NCBI GenBank assembly: GCA_016868055.1
Contig: VGHX01000021.1
Span: 1 to 34,148, forward strand
Length of the DNA: 34,148 bases
Reading direction: 5' to 3'
DNA from: Betaproteobacteria bacterium
GTDB lineage: Bacteria; Pseudomonadota; Gammaproteobacteria; Burkholderiales; Burkholderiaceae_D
Shown: piece after piece, positions 6,663 to 15,884 of the stretch
How positions within the stretch are numbered: the stretch's first letter is position 1
How the letters are laid out: every line of letters starts with the position of its first letter
Notes under the pieces: model-generated
What the model was told of the DNA's origin: nothing
The model's input: the letters and a program-made list of their open reading frames with translations, nothing else
The model's database searches: none
Position numbers and translations under genes: made by a program

Positions 6663-9293
6663 ATGAAAGCATCCGACATCCGAGATAAATTTCTTCGCTT
6701 CTTTGAATCGAAGGGCCACGCTGTTGTACGTTCATCAAGTCTGGTGCCCGGTAATGACCCGACACTGCTGTTCACTAACTCGGGCATGGTGCAATTCAAA
6801 GATGTGTTCCTTGGCACCGAGAGGCGTGACTACGTGCGCGCCGCGTCCGTGCAGCGCTGCCTGCGCGCCGGCGGTAAGCACAATGATCTTGAGAATGTAG
6901 GCTATACCGCGCGCCACCATACGTTTTTCGAGATGCTGGGTAATTGGTCGTTTGGTGACTACTTTAAAAAAGAGTCGCTGGTCTGGGCGTATGAATTACT
7001 CACCGATGTATACGGTCTGCCCAAAGAAAAACTCTGGGCCACGGTGTATCACACGGATGACGAGGCCTACGACATCTGGACCAAAGTGATCGGACTACCA
7101 CCCGAGCGAGTGGTGCGTATTGGTGATAACAAGGGTGCGCCGTACGCCTCTGATAATTTTTGGCAGATGGCAGACACCGGGCCCTGCGGCCCGTGCTCCG
7201 AGATTTTTTTCGATCATGGCCCGGATATCTGGGGCGGGCCACCGGGCAGCGCCGAGCAGGACGGCGATCGCTACATCGAAATCTGGAATAACGTGTTCAT
7301 GCAGTTCGATCGTCAGCTTGATCCTGCAACCGGCGAATACACGCTCACGCCGCTGCCTGCGCCCTGCGTGGATACCGGTATGGGTCTGGAGCGACTTGCG
7401 GCTGTGCTGCAGCATGTGCACAGCAACTATGAGATCGATCTGTTTGATCGCCTGATTCGTGCAGCAGCGCGCGAGACAGGCGTGAGTGACCTGAGCAACG
7501 CCTCATTACGGGTGATCGCTGACCATATTCGTGCGTGTGCCTTCCTGGTCACCGATGGGGTGGTGCCGGGCAGCGAGGGTCGTGCTTATGTGCTGCGCCG
7601 TATCGTGCGCCGCGCGCTGCGACACGGTAACAAGCTCGGCCAGAGTAAGCCTTTCTTCTACAAATTGGTGCCCGATCTGGTAATGGAAATGGGCGAGGCT
7701 TACCCCGAGTTGGCCGAAGCTGCCGAGCGCGTGATGATGGTGCTCAAGCAGGAAGAAGAGCGTTTCGGCGAGACGCTGGATAACGGGATGAAAATCCTTG
7801 AGGCGGCGCTGGCAAAAGACCCGGGCCGGCTCGATGGCAAAACCGCGTTTACGTTGTACGACACCTATGGTTTCCCGCTTGATCTGACTGCGGATATTTG
7901 CCGCGAGCGCGATGTGACGCTGGATGAAGCCGGCTTTCATGCGGCGATGGAAAAGCAGAAATCCGTTGCGCGCGCCGCTGGAAAATTTGAGATGGCGGCC
8001 AGCGTGGAATACAGCGGCCCGAAGACAGCCTTCACCGGCTACGAAAAACTGTCAGATCAAGGCAAAGCGCTGGCCTTGTTTGTGGACGGTGTGTCTGTGC
8101 AGCGTATCGACGCAGGGCAGGAAGCGATGGTCGTTCTCGACACGACACCGTTTTATGCAGAATCCGGTGGTCAAGCCGGTGACGTCGGCGTGATTGAAAC
8201 GAATCAGGCGCTATTCGAGGTATCCGATACACAAAAAATTCAACCCGACGTTTTCGGGCATCACGGCAAACTACACAAGGGCGCATTGTCTGTCGGTGAC
8301 ATGATTGCGACCAAGGTCGATGCCCATGTGCGTGCGGCGACCATGCGGAATCACTCGGCAACTCACCTGATGCACAAAGCACTGCGTGTGGTACTCGGTG
8401 GCCATGTTATGCAGAAAGGCTCGTTGGTTGATAAAGATAAAACCCGCTTTGACTTCAGCCATAACGCACCGTTAACCGCGGATGAAATTCGCCGCATTGA
8501 GGCGCTGGTCAATCACGAGATTTTGAGTAATGCGGCAACATCTGCGCAGCACATGGGCTACGACGATGCGATCAAGGCCGGTGCGATGGCTTTGTTCGGC
8601 GAAAAATATGGCGATGTGGTGCGTGTGCTCGGTATCGGTTCGTCGACTGAGCTGTGTGGTGGTACGCACGTCGTTCGCACCGGCGATATCGGCTTGTTCA
8701 AGATCGTGTCCGAGGGCGGTGTGGCAGCAGGTATTCGGCGAGTCGAGGCGGTCACTGGCGAGAACGCGCTGGCGCTGGTGCAGTTACTCGCTGCGCGAGT
8801 GAACGAGGCAGCCGCTGCCTTGAAAGCGCCACCCGATGAGCTGAATACCCGTATCGCTCAGGTACAAGAGCAGGTGAGATCGCTCGAAAAAGAGCTCGCT
8901 TCGTTGAAAGCGAAAATGGCCTCGGGGCAGGGCGATGATTTGTTGGCGCAAGCGGTCGATATTCATGGCATCAAGGTGCTGGCCGCGACCCTGGAGGGCG
9001 CTGATGCACCGACTCTGCGCAGCGTGATGGACAAAATGAAGGACAAGCTCAAGACCGCTGCCATTGTGCTGGCGACGGTCAACGACGGCAAAGTCAGCCT
9101 GATCGCTGGTGTGACTGCTGATGCCACCGCCAAAGTAAAAGCCGGTGAGCTGGTGAACCACGTGGCGCAGCAAGTCGGCGGTAAGGGCGGTGGCCGGCCA
9201 GACATGGCGCAGGCGGGCGGCACCGACCCAAGCGGCTTGCCGGCGGCGCTGGCCTCGGTCGGCGGCTGGGTAGAGCAGCGGCTGGCGGGGTAG
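6663..9293 (+). CDS. alaS: alanyl-tRNA synthetase
   Basis: The 876-residue class II synthetase charges tRNA-Ala and has its own editing domain to clear Ser and Gly. The start [19 protein letters not shown] is typical of AlaRS. Motif 2 lies in the [18 protein letters not shown] region. The zinc and editing site is His564 and His568 (HSATH) with Cys665 and His669 (CGGTH). A coiled segment at about 720-760 leads into the C-terminal DHHA1-like domain with [15 protein letters not shown]. Length is as expected for a full enzyme. The ATG follows a promoter with a perfect TATAAT, but no strong ribosome site is seen. The TusA-like gene begins 4 bases after the stop, suggesting one transcript. Confidence 0.97.
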   Translation: MKASDIRDKFLRFFESKGHAVVRSSSLVPGNDPTLLFTNSGMVQFKDVFLGTERRDYVRAASVQRCLRAGGKHNDLENVGYTARHHTFFEMLGNWSFGDYFKKESLVWAYELLTDVYGLPKEKLWATVYHTDDEAYDIWTKVIGLPPERVVRIGDNKGAPYASDNFWQMADTGPCGPCSEIFFDHGPDIWGGPPGSAEQDGDRYIEIWNNVFMQFDRQLDPATGEYTLTPLPAPCVDTGMGLERLAAVLQHVHSNYEIDLFDRLIRAAARETGVSDLSNASLRVIADHIRACAFLVTDGVVPGSEGRAYVLRRIVRRALRHGNKLGQSKPFFYKLVPDLVMEMGEAYPELAEAAERVMMVLKQEEERFGETLDNGMKILEAALAKDPGRLDGKTAFTLYDTYGFPLDLTADICRERDVTLDEAGFHAAMEKQKSVARAAGKFEMAASVEYSGPKTAFTGYEKLSDQGKALALFVDGVSVQRIDAGQEAMVVLDTTPFYAESGGQAGDVGVIETNQALFEVSDTQKIQPDVFGHHGKLHKGALSVGDMIATKVDAHVRAATMRNHSATHLMHKALRVVLGGHVMQKGSLVDKDKTRFDFSHNAPLTADEIRRIEALVNHEILSNAATSAQHMGYDDAIKAGAMALFGEKYGDVVRVLGIGSSTELCGGTHVVRTGDIGLFKIVSEGGVAAGIRRVEAVTGENALALVQLLAARVNEAAAALKAPPDELNTRIAQVQEQVRSLEKELASLKAKMASGQGDDLLAQAVDIHGIKVLAATLEGADAPTLRSVMDKMKDKLKTAAIVLATVNDGKVSLIAGVTADATAKVKAGELVNHVAQQVGGKGGGRPDMAQAGGTDPSGLPAALASVGGWVEQRLAG

Positions 9294-9297
9294 GGCC

Positions 9298-9537
9298 ATG
9301 GAATTTCACAAGGACTTGGACGCGCGCGGACTGAAATGTCCGCTTCCGATTTTGCGTGCGAAAAAAGCGCTGGCCGACATGGGTAGCGGGGATGTGCTGC
9401 GCGTCCAGGCGACCGATCCCGGCTCAGTGCGTGATTTCAATGCCTTTGCGCGCCAGACCGGTAATGACTTGCTGTCGCACGAGGAGCATGCGCAGGCGGA
9501 ACCCAAGGAGTTTGTGTTCTACCTGCGCCGTAAGTAG
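9298..9537 (+). CDS. TusA-family sulfurtransferase-like protein
   Basis: This 79-residue protein has the TusA/YeeD fold signature: an early beta strand, DARGLKCPLPI with the reactive Cys14 in a CPxP motif, then an amphipathic helix and a second strand around residues 33-41. TusA proteins carry persulfide sulfur for tRNA thiolation, molybdenum cofactor or sulfur metabolism. The particular acceptor cannot be told here. It follows alaS by 4 bases and probably shares its transcript. The 172 bases after it, up to etfB, contain the etfB promoter region and no gene. Confidence 0.85.
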   Translation: MEFHKDLDARGLKCPLPILRAKKALADMGSGDVLRVQATDPGSVRDFNAFARQTGNDLLSHEEHAQAEPKEFVFYLRRK

Positions 9538-9647
9538 AAACGCGTCGTGACTGCGGTCGCACCCGTTGGTGCCTCTGGCGGTGGTGTAGCAGTCGGCGCT
9601 GGCGTCGTCACCGGCGCGGCGATTTCACTCGACCTGCCGTTCCCCCC

Positions 9648-9653
9648 TATAAT
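9648..9653 (+). promoter_or_regulatory. -10 box of the etfB promoter
   Basis: TATAAT follows a run of C residues (CCCCCCTATAATTTCG). A weak TTTCAC at 9623-9628 is the only -35 candidate and its spacing of 19 is long. Transcription would start near 9660, inside the palindrome described next. Confidence 0.55.
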
Positions 9654-9659
9654 TTCGCG

Positions 9660-9671
9660 GTTAACGTTAAC
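9660..9671. promoter_or_regulatory. palindrome at the predicted etfB start site
   Basis: GTTAACGTTAAC is a perfect 12-base palindrome placed seven bases after the -10 box, where a repressor would block transcription. Regulators of fatty-acid and acyl-CoA genes in proteobacteria, often TetR-type, bind such short dyads. The particular regulator is not known. Confidence 0.45.
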
Positions 9672-9678
9672 GTCAATG

Positions 9679-9698
9679 CGCCCCTGATGGGGCGTTTT
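9679..9698 (+). terminator. terminator-like hairpin in the etfB leader
   Basis: CGCCCC-TGAT-GGGGCG is followed directly by TTTT. It sits between the predicted promoter and the etfB ATG, 15 bases before the hairpin-free start region. It could be a weak terminator or attenuator, or only a stabilising leader hairpin. The T-run is short. Confidence 0.4.
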
Positions 9699-9709
9699 CG
9701 AGGATTCCC

Positions 9710-10465
9710 ATGAAAGTGCTGGTACCGGTCAAGCGCGTGGTCGATTACAACGTGAAGGTGCGCGTGAAATCTGATGGCAGTGGTGTCGACATCGCAAACG
9801 TCAAAATGTCGATGAACCCGTTCGATGAGATCGCAGTAGAAGAAGCGATGCGGGTCAAAGAGGGCGGTAAGGCCACCGAAGTGGTGGCGGTATCCTGTGG
9901 CGTAACGCAGTGCCAAGAGACCTTGCGAACGGCAATGGCGATAGGTGCAGACCGTGCGGTTCTGGTTGAGACCGGCGCTGATCTCGATTTGCAACCGCTC
10001 GCTGTGGCCAAACTACTCAAGGCCTTGGTCGATAAAGAGCAACCGCAACTGGTTATCCTCGGCAAGCAGGCGATTGATGATGACTGCAATCAGACCGGAC
10101 AGATGCTCGCGGCCTTGCTCGATTGGCCGCAAGCCACCTTTGCATCCAAGCTGGTCATTGAAGACGGCAAAGCGGTGGTGACGCGCGAAGTTGATGGCGG
10201 ACTTGAGACGATTTCGCTGACCCTGCCCGCCGTGGTGACCACCGACTTGCGCCTGAATGAGCCGCGTTATGTCACCCTGCCCAACATCATGAAAGCCAAG
10301 AAAAAACCGCTTGATATCGTGAAGCCGGATGAGCTCGGCGTGGATGTATCGCCGCGCTTGAAGACCCTGAAGGTAAGCGATCCGCCCAAGCGATCAGCGG
10401 GCGCCATGGTGCCCGATGTGGCCACCTTGGCCGCGAAATTGAAGAACGAAGCCAAAGTCATCTGA
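9710..10465 (+). CDS. etfB: electron transfer flavoprotein beta subunit
   Basis: The 251-residue EtfB pairs with EtfA to carry electrons from acyl-CoA and related dehydrogenases to the ETF:quinone oxidoreductase. It begins [20 protein letters not shown], has [11 protein letters not shown] at 36-46, the AMP-binding [16 protein letters not shown] and the recognition-loop signature [16 protein letters not shown], which docks to partner dehydrogenases. All landmarks are normal. A palindrome and a terminator-like hairpin precede it. etfA follows after 67 bases, so they form one unit, probably with the acyl-CoA dehydrogenase further on. Confidence 0.97.
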   Translation: MKVLVPVKRVVDYNVKVRVKSDGSGVDIANVKMSMNPFDEIAVEEAMRVKEGGKATEVVAVSCGVTQCQETLRTAMAIGADRAVLVETGADLDLQPLAVAKLLKALVDKEQPQLVILGKQAIDDDCNQTGQMLAALLDWPQATFASKLVIEDGKAVVTREVDGGLETISLTLPAVVTTDLRLNEPRYVTLPNIMKAKKKPLDIVKPDELGVDVSPRLKTLKVSDPPKRSAGAMVPDVATLAAKLKNEAKVI

Positions 10466-10532
10466 TCAGCAGCGCGCGAAACTCGCCAGCCAGATTCAGA
10501 GACGAGACAAGCACTATCGAAGAGGAATCCTA

Positions 10533-11462
10533 ATGACCGCACTTGTCATCGCCGAGCACGACAACGCATCGCTCAAGGCAAGCACATTGAATACGATTAC
10601 TGCGGCGTCGCAATGCGCCGCTGATATCCATGTTCTGGTTGCCGGCCACAATTGCGATGCAGCCGCTGCAGCTGCTGCGCAGATCACTGGCGTATCGAAA
10701 GTTATCGTTGCTGATCATGCTGCGTTTGCAGATGGTCTGGCTGAGAATGTCGCCGCGCAAGTGCTGTCGATGGCGAAGCAATACAGCCATGTGCTCGCAC
10801 CAGCAACGGCGTACGGTAAAAACATTTTGCCGCGTGTTGCGGCTTGTCTGGATGTTGGTCAGATCTCGGAGATCACCAAGGTCGACTCGCCAGATACGTT
10901 CGAGCGTCCGATCTACGCGGGTAACGCCATTGCTACTGTGCAGTCGATCGATCCTATCAAAGTGATCACCGTGCGGGCGACAGGCTTTGATGCTGCTGCT
11001 CAAGGCGGTAGCGCGACGATCGAGAAGATAGACGCTGTGGCGAGTGCCGGCAAGTCGGGTTTTGTGTCGCGTGAGTTAGCGAAATCTGACCGACCCGAGC
11101 TCACTGCGGCAAAAGTGATTGTGTCTGGTGGCCGTGGCATTGGCTCAGCTGAGAACTTCAAGATTCTTGAGCCACTCGCCGACAAGCTGGGCGCAGCCAT
11201 GGGTGCGTCACGCGCCGCCGTTGATGCTGGCTATGTGCCGAATGACTGGCAGGTAGGACAAACCGGCAAAATCGTTGCACCACAGTTGTATATCGCCGTT
11301 GGTATTTCAGGTGCGATCCAGCATCTCGCCGGCATGAAAGACTCGAAGACCATCGTCGCGATCAACAAAGACGCTGAAGCGCCGATTTTCAGCGTGGCGG
11401 ATTATGGTCTGGTCGCAGATTTGTTCGAGGCAGTACCGGCGTTGGTGAAGGAACTCGGCTAA
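10533..11462 (+). CDS. etfA: electron transfer flavoprotein alpha subunit
   Basis: The 309-residue EtfA binds FAD and forms the ETF heterodimer with EtfB. The C-terminal FAD domain is plain: [13 protein letters not shown], then [41 protein letters not shown] and [21 protein letters not shown]. Domain I at the N terminus is more variable, as usual. The ATG follows an AGAGGAA purine tract. Its position directly after etfB is the standard operon arrangement. Confidence 0.97.
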   Translation: MTALVIAEHDNASLKASTLNTITAASQCAADIHVLVAGHNCDAAAAAAAQITGVSKVIVADHAAFADGLAENVAAQVLSMAKQYSHVLAPATAYGKNILPRVAACLDVGQISEITKVDSPDTFERPIYAGNAIATVQSIDPIKVITVRATGFDAAAQGGSATIEKIDAVASAGKSGFVSRELAKSDRPELTAAKVIVSGGRGIGSAENFKILEPLADKLGAAMGASRAAVDAGYVPNDWQVGQTGKIVAPQLYIAVGISGAIQHLAGMKDSKTIVAINKDAEAPIFSVADYGLVADLFEAVPALVKELG

Positions 11463-11504
11463 TCCCATCATGCATTAGGTAAGCGTCGGCAGCCGCTTGG
11501 TATT

Positions 11505-11533
11505 TTGACGCGAGCGTTACCTCGTGTTCTATT
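11505..11533 (+). promoter_or_regulatory. possible promoter before the acyl-CoA dehydrogenase
   Basis: TTGACG (5 of 6), a 17-base spacer and TCTATT (4 of 6) lie in the 105-base gap after etfA. This could let the dehydrogenase be expressed apart from etfBA. No terminator separates them, so read-through is equally possible. Confidence 0.35.
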
Positions 11534-11567
11534 GTTCAGACCACAAGTAAAAAATCCGGAGACATCC

Positions 11568-13358
11568 ATGAGCTACGTCGCCCCAGTGAAAGACATGCTA
11601 TTCGTCATGAACGAACTCGCCGGATTGCATGCAGTCAGCCAAATGCCGGGCTGTGAAGACGCAACGCCCGACACCGCTGAGGCAGTGCTGGAGGAGAACG
11701 CGAAATTCTGCGCTGAGGTATTGGCGCCGCTGAATTGGGCGGGTGATCAGCAGCCGAGTGTCTGGCGAGATGGGGTTGTCAGTACGACGCCTGGTTTCAA
11801 GGAAGCGTTTCGCGGTTTTGTGGAGGCGGGTTGGCAGGGCTTGCAGCATCCGCAGGCGTTTGGCGGTCAAGGGCTGCCCAAGTTACTGGGCACGCCGTGC
11901 ACGGAAATGATCAACGCCGCTAATTTATCGTTTGCGTTGTGCCCGTTGCTGACGGACGGTGCGATTGAGGCGCTGATGACTGCGGGCAGCGAGGCGCAGC
12001 AGCAGATGTATATTCCGAAAATGGTGTCAGGTGAATGGACCGGCACCATGAACCTCACCGAACCGCAAGCAGGCTCTGACCTTGCACTGGTGCGTTCACG
12101 CGCGCTACCTCAGTCCGACGGCACCTATAAAATTTTTGGTACCAAGATCTACATCACCTATGGTGAGCACGACATGGCCGAGAACATCATTCATCTGGTG
12201 TTGGCGCGCACGCCTGATGCGCCGGAGGGTGTGAAAGGTATCTCGCTGTTCATCGTGCCCAAGTTTCTATTGAATGCCGATGGCTCGGTAGGTGCGCGTA
12301 ATGATGTGCATTGTGTATCGATCGAGCACAAGCTGGGCATCAAAGCCAGCCCCACCGCGGTATTGCAATACGGTGATAACGGTGGCGCAATTGGCTATCT
12401 GGTTGGCCAGGAAAATCGCGGCTTGGAGTATATGTTCATCATGATGAACGCCGCGCGCTTTGCGGTGGGTATGCAGGGTATTGCAGTGGCTGATCGTGCT
12501 TACCAAAAAGCGACGCAATATGCCAAAGACCGGGTGCAGTCGCGTGACCTGGCGGGTTCGTCGGGAGCGGTCGCCATTATTCATCATCCGGATGTGCGAC
12601 GCATGCTGATGAGTATGCGTGCGCAGACCGAGGCTGCGCGTGCACTGGCCTATGTCACAGCCGCAGCTTTCGACGCTGCCCATTACCACCCCGATGAATC
12701 AACAAAAGAAGCGAATCTGACTTTCTACGAATTCATGGTGCCTATCGTCAAAGGCTGGTCAACCGAGATGTCCGTCGATGTGGCTTCGACAGGTGTGCAG
12801 GTGCATGGCGGTATGGGCTTTATCGAAGAAACCGGCGCGGCACAGTACTACCGAGACGCACGGATTCTGACGATCTACGAAGGGACCACCGCCATTCAGG
12901 CGAATGACCTGATTGGTCGCAAGACCGTGCGTGATGGCGGCGCTGTCGCCAAGGGCATCATCACGCAGGTTCGTGGCACAGCGGCTGAACTGAGCAAGGC
13001 GGATCATGCTGATCTGCATGCGATCTCGCGCCGCTTATCTGGTGCTGCTGACGCCATGGAGCAGGTGGTGGATTTCATGGTCGCCAATGTCAAGTCAGAT
13101 ACCAAAGCGGTGTTCGCCGGCAGCGTGCCGTATCTGAAAATGGCGGGCGTGGTGCTGGGTGGTTGGCAGATGGGCCGTGCTGCACTGGCGGCGCAGCAGA
13201 AATTAGCGGCGGGTGACGGCGACGCAGAATTCTTCAAGACCAAGATCGCAACGGCGCGCTTCTTCGCTGACCATTACGTGGCGACAGCCGTTGCATCGCG
13301 TGACGCGATTGTCGAGGGTAGTGCGGGTGTCATGGCGCTGGACGTAGAGGCATTCTGA
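11568..13358 (+). CDS. acyl-CoA dehydrogenase of the long, C-terminally extended type
   Basis: The 596-residue flavoenzyme has the acyl-CoA dehydrogenase core plus an extra C-terminal domain, like the DmdC or AcdA group. FAD and substrate motifs are MNLTEPQAGSD at 161-171 and YKIFGTKIYIT at 187-197. A further motif is QVHGGMGFIEETGAAQYYRD at 411-430, and the likely catalytic base is Glu438 in LTIYEGTTAIQ. It dehydrogenates an acyl-CoA and passes electrons to ETF, whose genes lie just upstream. The substrate cannot be read from sequence; the 3-methylmercaptopropionyl-CoA enzyme is one relative. I chose the ATG at 11568 because CCGGAGAC stands before it and the conserved MSYVAPVKDMLF begins there. 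Confidence 0.92.
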   Translation: MSYVAPVKDMLFVMNELAGLHAVSQMPGCEDATPDTAEAVLEENAKFCAEVLAPLNWAGDQQPSVWRDGVVSTTPGFKEAFRGFVEAGWQGLQHPQAFGGQGLPKLLGTPCTEMINAANLSFALCPLLTDGAIEALMTAGSEAQQQMYIPKMVSGEWTGTMNLTEPQAGSDLALVRSRALPQSDGTYKIFGTKIYITYGEHDMAENIIHLVLARTPDAPEGVKGISLFIVPKFLLNADGSVGARNDVHCVSIEHKLGIKASPTAVLQYGDNGGAIGYLVGQENRGLEYMFIMMNAARFAVGMQGIAVADRAYQKATQYAKDRVQSRDLAGSSGAVAIIHHPDVRRMLMSMRAQTEAARALAYVTAAAFDAAHYHPDESTKEANLTFYEFMVPIVKGWSTEMSVDVASTGVQVHGGMGFIEETGAAQYYRDARILTIYEGTTAIQANDLIGRKTVRDGGAVAKGIITQVRGTAAELSKADHADLHAISRRLSGAADAMEQVVDFMVANVKSDTKAVFAGSVPYLKMAGVVLGGWQMGRAALAAQQKLAAGDGDAEFFKTKIATARFFADHYVATAVASRDAIVEGSAGVMALDVEAF

Positions 13359-13495
13359 GTAATTCATTTCAAAAAGACAATCTATTGAAGGGTTGCCTGC
13401 AGCCGGTTTCGTGACAGTCTCGGCCAATGAGCTTGTCAAAAGTGGTATTTATCGGGTGGGTGATGCGGTAGCCAGGGTGTTGACGGATTCAAGAG

Positions 13496-13536
13496 AGTCC
13501 GCGGACTTGGTCTAAGGGCTTGAAACCAGCTATAAT
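13496..13536 (+). promoter_or_regulatory. promoter of the rpsP operon with an overlapping palindrome
   Basis: TTGGTC (13507-13512), an 18-base spacer and a perfect TATAAT (13531-13536) lie 45 bases before rpsP. The 12-base palindrome AGTCCGCGGACT (13496-13507) touches the -35 box. The -10 box is strong, the -35 box weak. Confidence 0.5.
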
Positions 13537-13580
13537 CTCGGTCTTTTTCCCTGCCCGTACCCCTTTTTGTCGAGAACATT

Positions 13581-13832
13581 ATGGTCGTGATTCGTCTGTC
13601 CCGTGGCGGCTCCAAGAAGCGCCCGTTTTACAACATCGTCGCCACTGATTCGCGCAACCGCCGCGACGGTCGCTTTATCGAGCGTATCGGTTTCTACAAC
13701 CCGATCGCCTCGGGCGCCGCAGTGGGCTTCAACATTAATCAAGACCGCCTCGCCCATTGGCAAGGCGTTGGCGCGCAATTGTCGCCAACCGTTGAGCGTC
13801 TGGTGAAATCTTCCGGCAAGAAGGCAGCGTAA
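13581..13832 (+). CDS. rpsP: 30S ribosomal protein S16
   Basis: The 83-residue S16 is needed for 30S assembly. It begins [20 protein letters not shown] and contains [19 protein letters not shown], which are the family signatures, at normal length. It heads the conserved rpsP-rimM-trmD-rplS operon, and the rimM start is one base after its stop. Confidence 0.98.
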   Translation: MVVIRLSRGGSKKRPFYNIVATDSRNRRDGRFIERIGFYNPIASGAAVGFNINQDRLAHWQGVGAQLSPTVERLVKSSGKKAA

Positions 13833-13833
13833 T

Positions 13834-14382
13834 TTGACCGCTGGCAGCAGCTCGGGGCCAACGATCCCCGATGATCTGGTGCTGGTGGCGCATGTGTCGG
13901 GTGCGTTTGGTATTGCGGGTTGGGTCAGACTAAAACCCTATTCGGCTGAGGCGAGCGCACTGACTACTGCAAAGACCTGGTGGTTGGACAAACCGGCTTT
14001 GCATGATGTTGAAGTTTTGCAGGTGCGGGCTCAGGGTGAAGACGTGGTTGCTCACCTGATGGGGATTGAGAGCCGCGATGCCGCAGAGGACCTGCGCGGC
14101 TCTACGGTATATATTCGGCGTGCGCACTTTCCGCCGCTGGGCGAAGAAGAATTTTATTGGGTTGATCTTATCGGCCACAACGTGATCAACCTCGCTGGTG
14201 AGTCCTTGGGTGAGGTGGTTGGTCTGATCGACAATGGTGCGCACCCGATATTGCGGGTTCAGCCATCGCCAGTGGGTGATCGGGCAGCTCAGGAGTTGCT
14301 GATTCCGTTTGTGGACCACTTCGTCAGCAAAGTGGACCAGTTGAACCGGCATATGACGGTCGACTGGGAAAAAGATTACTGA
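13834..14382 (+). CDS. rimM: 16S rRNA processing factor RimM
   Basis: RimM helps 30S maturation by binding S19 in the 3' domain. The N-terminal RimM domain shows LVAHVSGAFGIAGWVRLKP, then a linker and a C-terminal PRC-barrel with FYWVDLIGHNVIN and IPFVDHFV. The reading frame has no ATG or good GTG near the conserved start. TTG at 13834, one base after the rpsP stop codon, gives 182 residues with about 15 residues before the conserved strand, as in other RimM. Translation is probably coupled to rpsP. TTG limits initiation and may set RimM below S16. Confidence 0.93.
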   Translation: MTAGSSSGPTIPDDLVLVAHVSGAFGIAGWVRLKPYSAEASALTTAKTWWLDKPALHDVEVLQVRAQGEDVVAHLMGIESRDAAEDLRGSTVYIRRAHFPPLGEEEFYWVDLIGHNVINLAGESLGEVVGLIDNGAHPILRVQPSPVGDRAAQELLIPFVDHFVSKVDQLNRHMTVDWEKDY

Positions 14383-14406
14383 TCGCGCCAGCGACCAGGG
14401 GGAGTG

Positions 14407-15162
14407 ATGGAGTTCGATGTTGTGACACTCTTCCCCGAGATGTTCGATGCATTAGTACAGCACGGCATCACGCGTCGCGCGTTCGAGCAGCAACAGGTGG
14501 GACTGCATCTGTGGAATCCGCGTGATTTCACGAGTGACAAGCACCGCACGGTAGATGATCGGCCTTATGGCGGCGGCCCCGGTATGGTGATGATGGCGGC
14601 GCCACTGGAGGCCGCGATCACGGCAGCAAAAGCAAGACAGCAGCACGCTGGTGTGTCGACGCCGCGCACGATTTATTTGTCGCCGCAGGGCGCGCCGTTG
14701 AATCACCGCAAGGTGAAGCAATTGGCGGATGAGCCGGGGCTGGTGCTGTTGTGTGGTCGATATGAGGCAGTAGACCAGCGCTTGATTGAGCGCTGTGTTG
14801 ATGAAGAGATCAGCCTCGGTGATTTTGTGTTGTCGGGCGGTGAGTTGCCGGCGATGGCGCTGATGGATGCTGTGATTCGATTGCTGCCGGGCGTGTTGAA
14901 CGACGATGCATCAGCGATTGAAGATAGTTTCGTCAATGGGCTGTTGGATTGTCCGCATTACACCCGGCCCGAAGTATACGAAGGTAAGCCGGTGCCAGCA
15001 GTGCTGCTCGGTGGCCATCATGCAGAGATCGCGAAATGGCGCCGCGAGCAATCGCTGACCGAGACATTGCGCAAGCGGCCTGAGTTGATTATTGCGGCGC
15101 GTGAGCAGGGATGGTTAAGCGAGGCGGATGAAGCTTTGCTATTGAAACTGCAGTCGCAGTAA
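14407..15162 (+). CDS. trmD: tRNA (guanine-N1-)-methyltransferase TrmD
   Basis: TrmD methylates G37 of tRNAs that read codons starting with C, preventing frameshifts, using S-adenosylmethionine. It begins [13 protein letters not shown]. The trefoil-knot SAM site is seen in [25 protein letters not shown], and [20 protein letters not shown]. The C-terminal domain contains [20 protein letters not shown] prefer the ATG at 14407 to the GTG at 14404, because the AGGGGGAG ribosome site is too close to the GTG. Length is then 251 residues, the family norm. It is third in the rpsP operon. Confidence 0.97.
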   Translation: MEFDVVTLFPEMFDALVQHGITRRAFEQQQVGLHLWNPRDFTSDKHRTVDDRPYGGGPGMVMMAAPLEAAITAAKARQQHAGVSTPRTIYLSPQGAPLNHRKVKQLADEPGLVLLCGRYEAVDQRLIERCVDEEISLGDFVLSGGELPAMALMDAVIRLLPGVLNDDASAIEDSFVNGLLDCPHYTRPEVYEGKPVPAVLLGGHHAEIAKWRREQSLTETLRKRPELIIAAREQGWLSEADEALLLKLQSQ

Positions 15163-15220
15163 AGAGATTTGGTAGTGCAAGTGTTAGTCGTAGTGGCAGC
15201 AAGACGCAGTAAGTCGTTGT

Positions 15221-15242
15221 GGGCGAAAGCCCGATTTTGTTA
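15221..15242 (+). terminator. weak terminator-like hairpin after trmD
   Basis: GGGC-GAAA-GCCC with a GNRA loop is followed by GATTTTGTT. The stem is only four base pairs, so it may slow rather than stop transcription before rplS. Confidence 0.35.
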
Positions 15243-15274
15243 AACCCCATCCTCTACCGGGCATCGTGTTCAGT

Positions 15275-15379
15275 AGAGTGCCTCACAAAGCGTCGATGAC
15301 AAGGATGACGTGGCGTGCCGGCTTGAGCAGCACCGTCTAGACGGTGCCACGCGGTCCGCGGTGTTTTGTGGGGCACTCT
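15275..15379 (+). promoter_or_regulatory. large structured leader upstream of rplS
   Basis: AGAGTGCCTCACAAA at 15275-15289 pairs with TTTGTGGGGCACTCT at 15365-15379 over 15 bp with one G-U pair. Four further weaker pairs extend it inward (GCGT with GTGT, mostly G-U). Inside lie the perfect 18-base palindrome GCACCGTCTAGACGGTGC (15330-15347), GCGTG/CACGC arms around it (15313-15317 and 15348-15352) and CGCGG-T-CCGCG (15350-15360). GATGAC occurs twice at 15294-15310. The rplS ribosome site follows 18 bases after the helix. This fits an RNA leader that controls or processes the message. An inverted-repeat mobile element is the alternative. Confidence 0.6.
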
Positions 15380-15409
15380 TGCGCCGGCAAGATGGTTTAG
15401 GAGAAAAAA

Positions 15410-15790
15410 ATGGATCTGATCCAGCAGCTCGAACAGGAAGAGATTGCCCGTCTTGGCAAGAAGATTCCTGAATTTGCACCCGGTGATACCGTGGTGGTTA
15501 ACGTGAATGTGGTTGAAGGTAACCGCAAACGTGTACAGGCTTATGAAGGCGTTGTCATCGCGCGCCGTAATCGCGGCCTGAACTCAAATTTCATCGTACG
15601 CAAGATTTCCTCCGGTGAGGGTGTTGAGCGTACTTTCCAGCTGTACTCGCCGCTGATCGCTTCTATCGAAGTGAAGCGTCGTGGTGATGTGCGCCGCGCC
15701 AAGCTGTACTACCTGCGTGAGCGTTCCGGTAAGTCGGCGCGTATTCGCGAAAAGCTGCCGAGCCGCAAGGCAGAATCGGCTGCGAAGTAA
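15410..15790 (+). CDS. rplS: 50S ribosomal protein L19
   Basis: L19 sits at the 30S-50S interface. The 126-residue protein begins [20 protein letters not shown] and carries [40 protein letters not shown] and the [24 protein letters not shown] region, all typical. It starts after AGGAG with seven A. It is separated from trmD by 247 bases containing a structured leader, which is longer than usual within this operon, and is followed by a strong terminator. Confidence 0.98.
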   Translation: MDLIQQLEQEEIARLGKKIPEFAPGDTVVVNVNVVEGNRKRVQAYEGVVIARRNRGLNSNFIVRKISSGEGVERTFQLYSPLIASIEVKRRGDVRRAKLYYLRERSGKSARIREKLPSRKAESAAK

Positions 15791-15808
15791 GCCCCACCGC
15801 ATCAAACC

Positions 15809-15838
15809 AAAGGGCACCCAGTGTGCCCTTTTGTTTTG
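15809..15838 (+). terminator. intrinsic terminator after rplS
   Basis: AAAGGGCAC-CCAGT-GTGCCCTTT is a perfect 9-bp stem followed by TGTTTT. It closes the rpsP-rimM-trmD-rplS operon 19 bases after the rplS stop. Confidence 0.85.
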
Positions 15839-15884
15839 CATAAGTTGCTTGCTGATCCTGCAGGCCCGACATACTCTCAAGCGC

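Noticed and set aside
9547-9687. Gly/Ala/Val-rich open frame after the TusA-like gene
   Set aside because: It runs through the etfB promoter and start palindrome, starts with GTG without a ribosome site and looks like low-complexity GC-rich DNA.
13363-13515. About 50 codons open after the acyl-CoA dehydrogenase
   Set aside because: The codon pattern looks faintly coding, but there is no ATG, only TTG or GTG, no ribosome site, and its end overlaps the rpsP -35 box. It may be an old remnant.
15681-15884. Upstream extension of the Nudix gene into rplS
   Set aside because: It would pass through the rplS coding region and its strong terminator. The start at 15885 fits the family.
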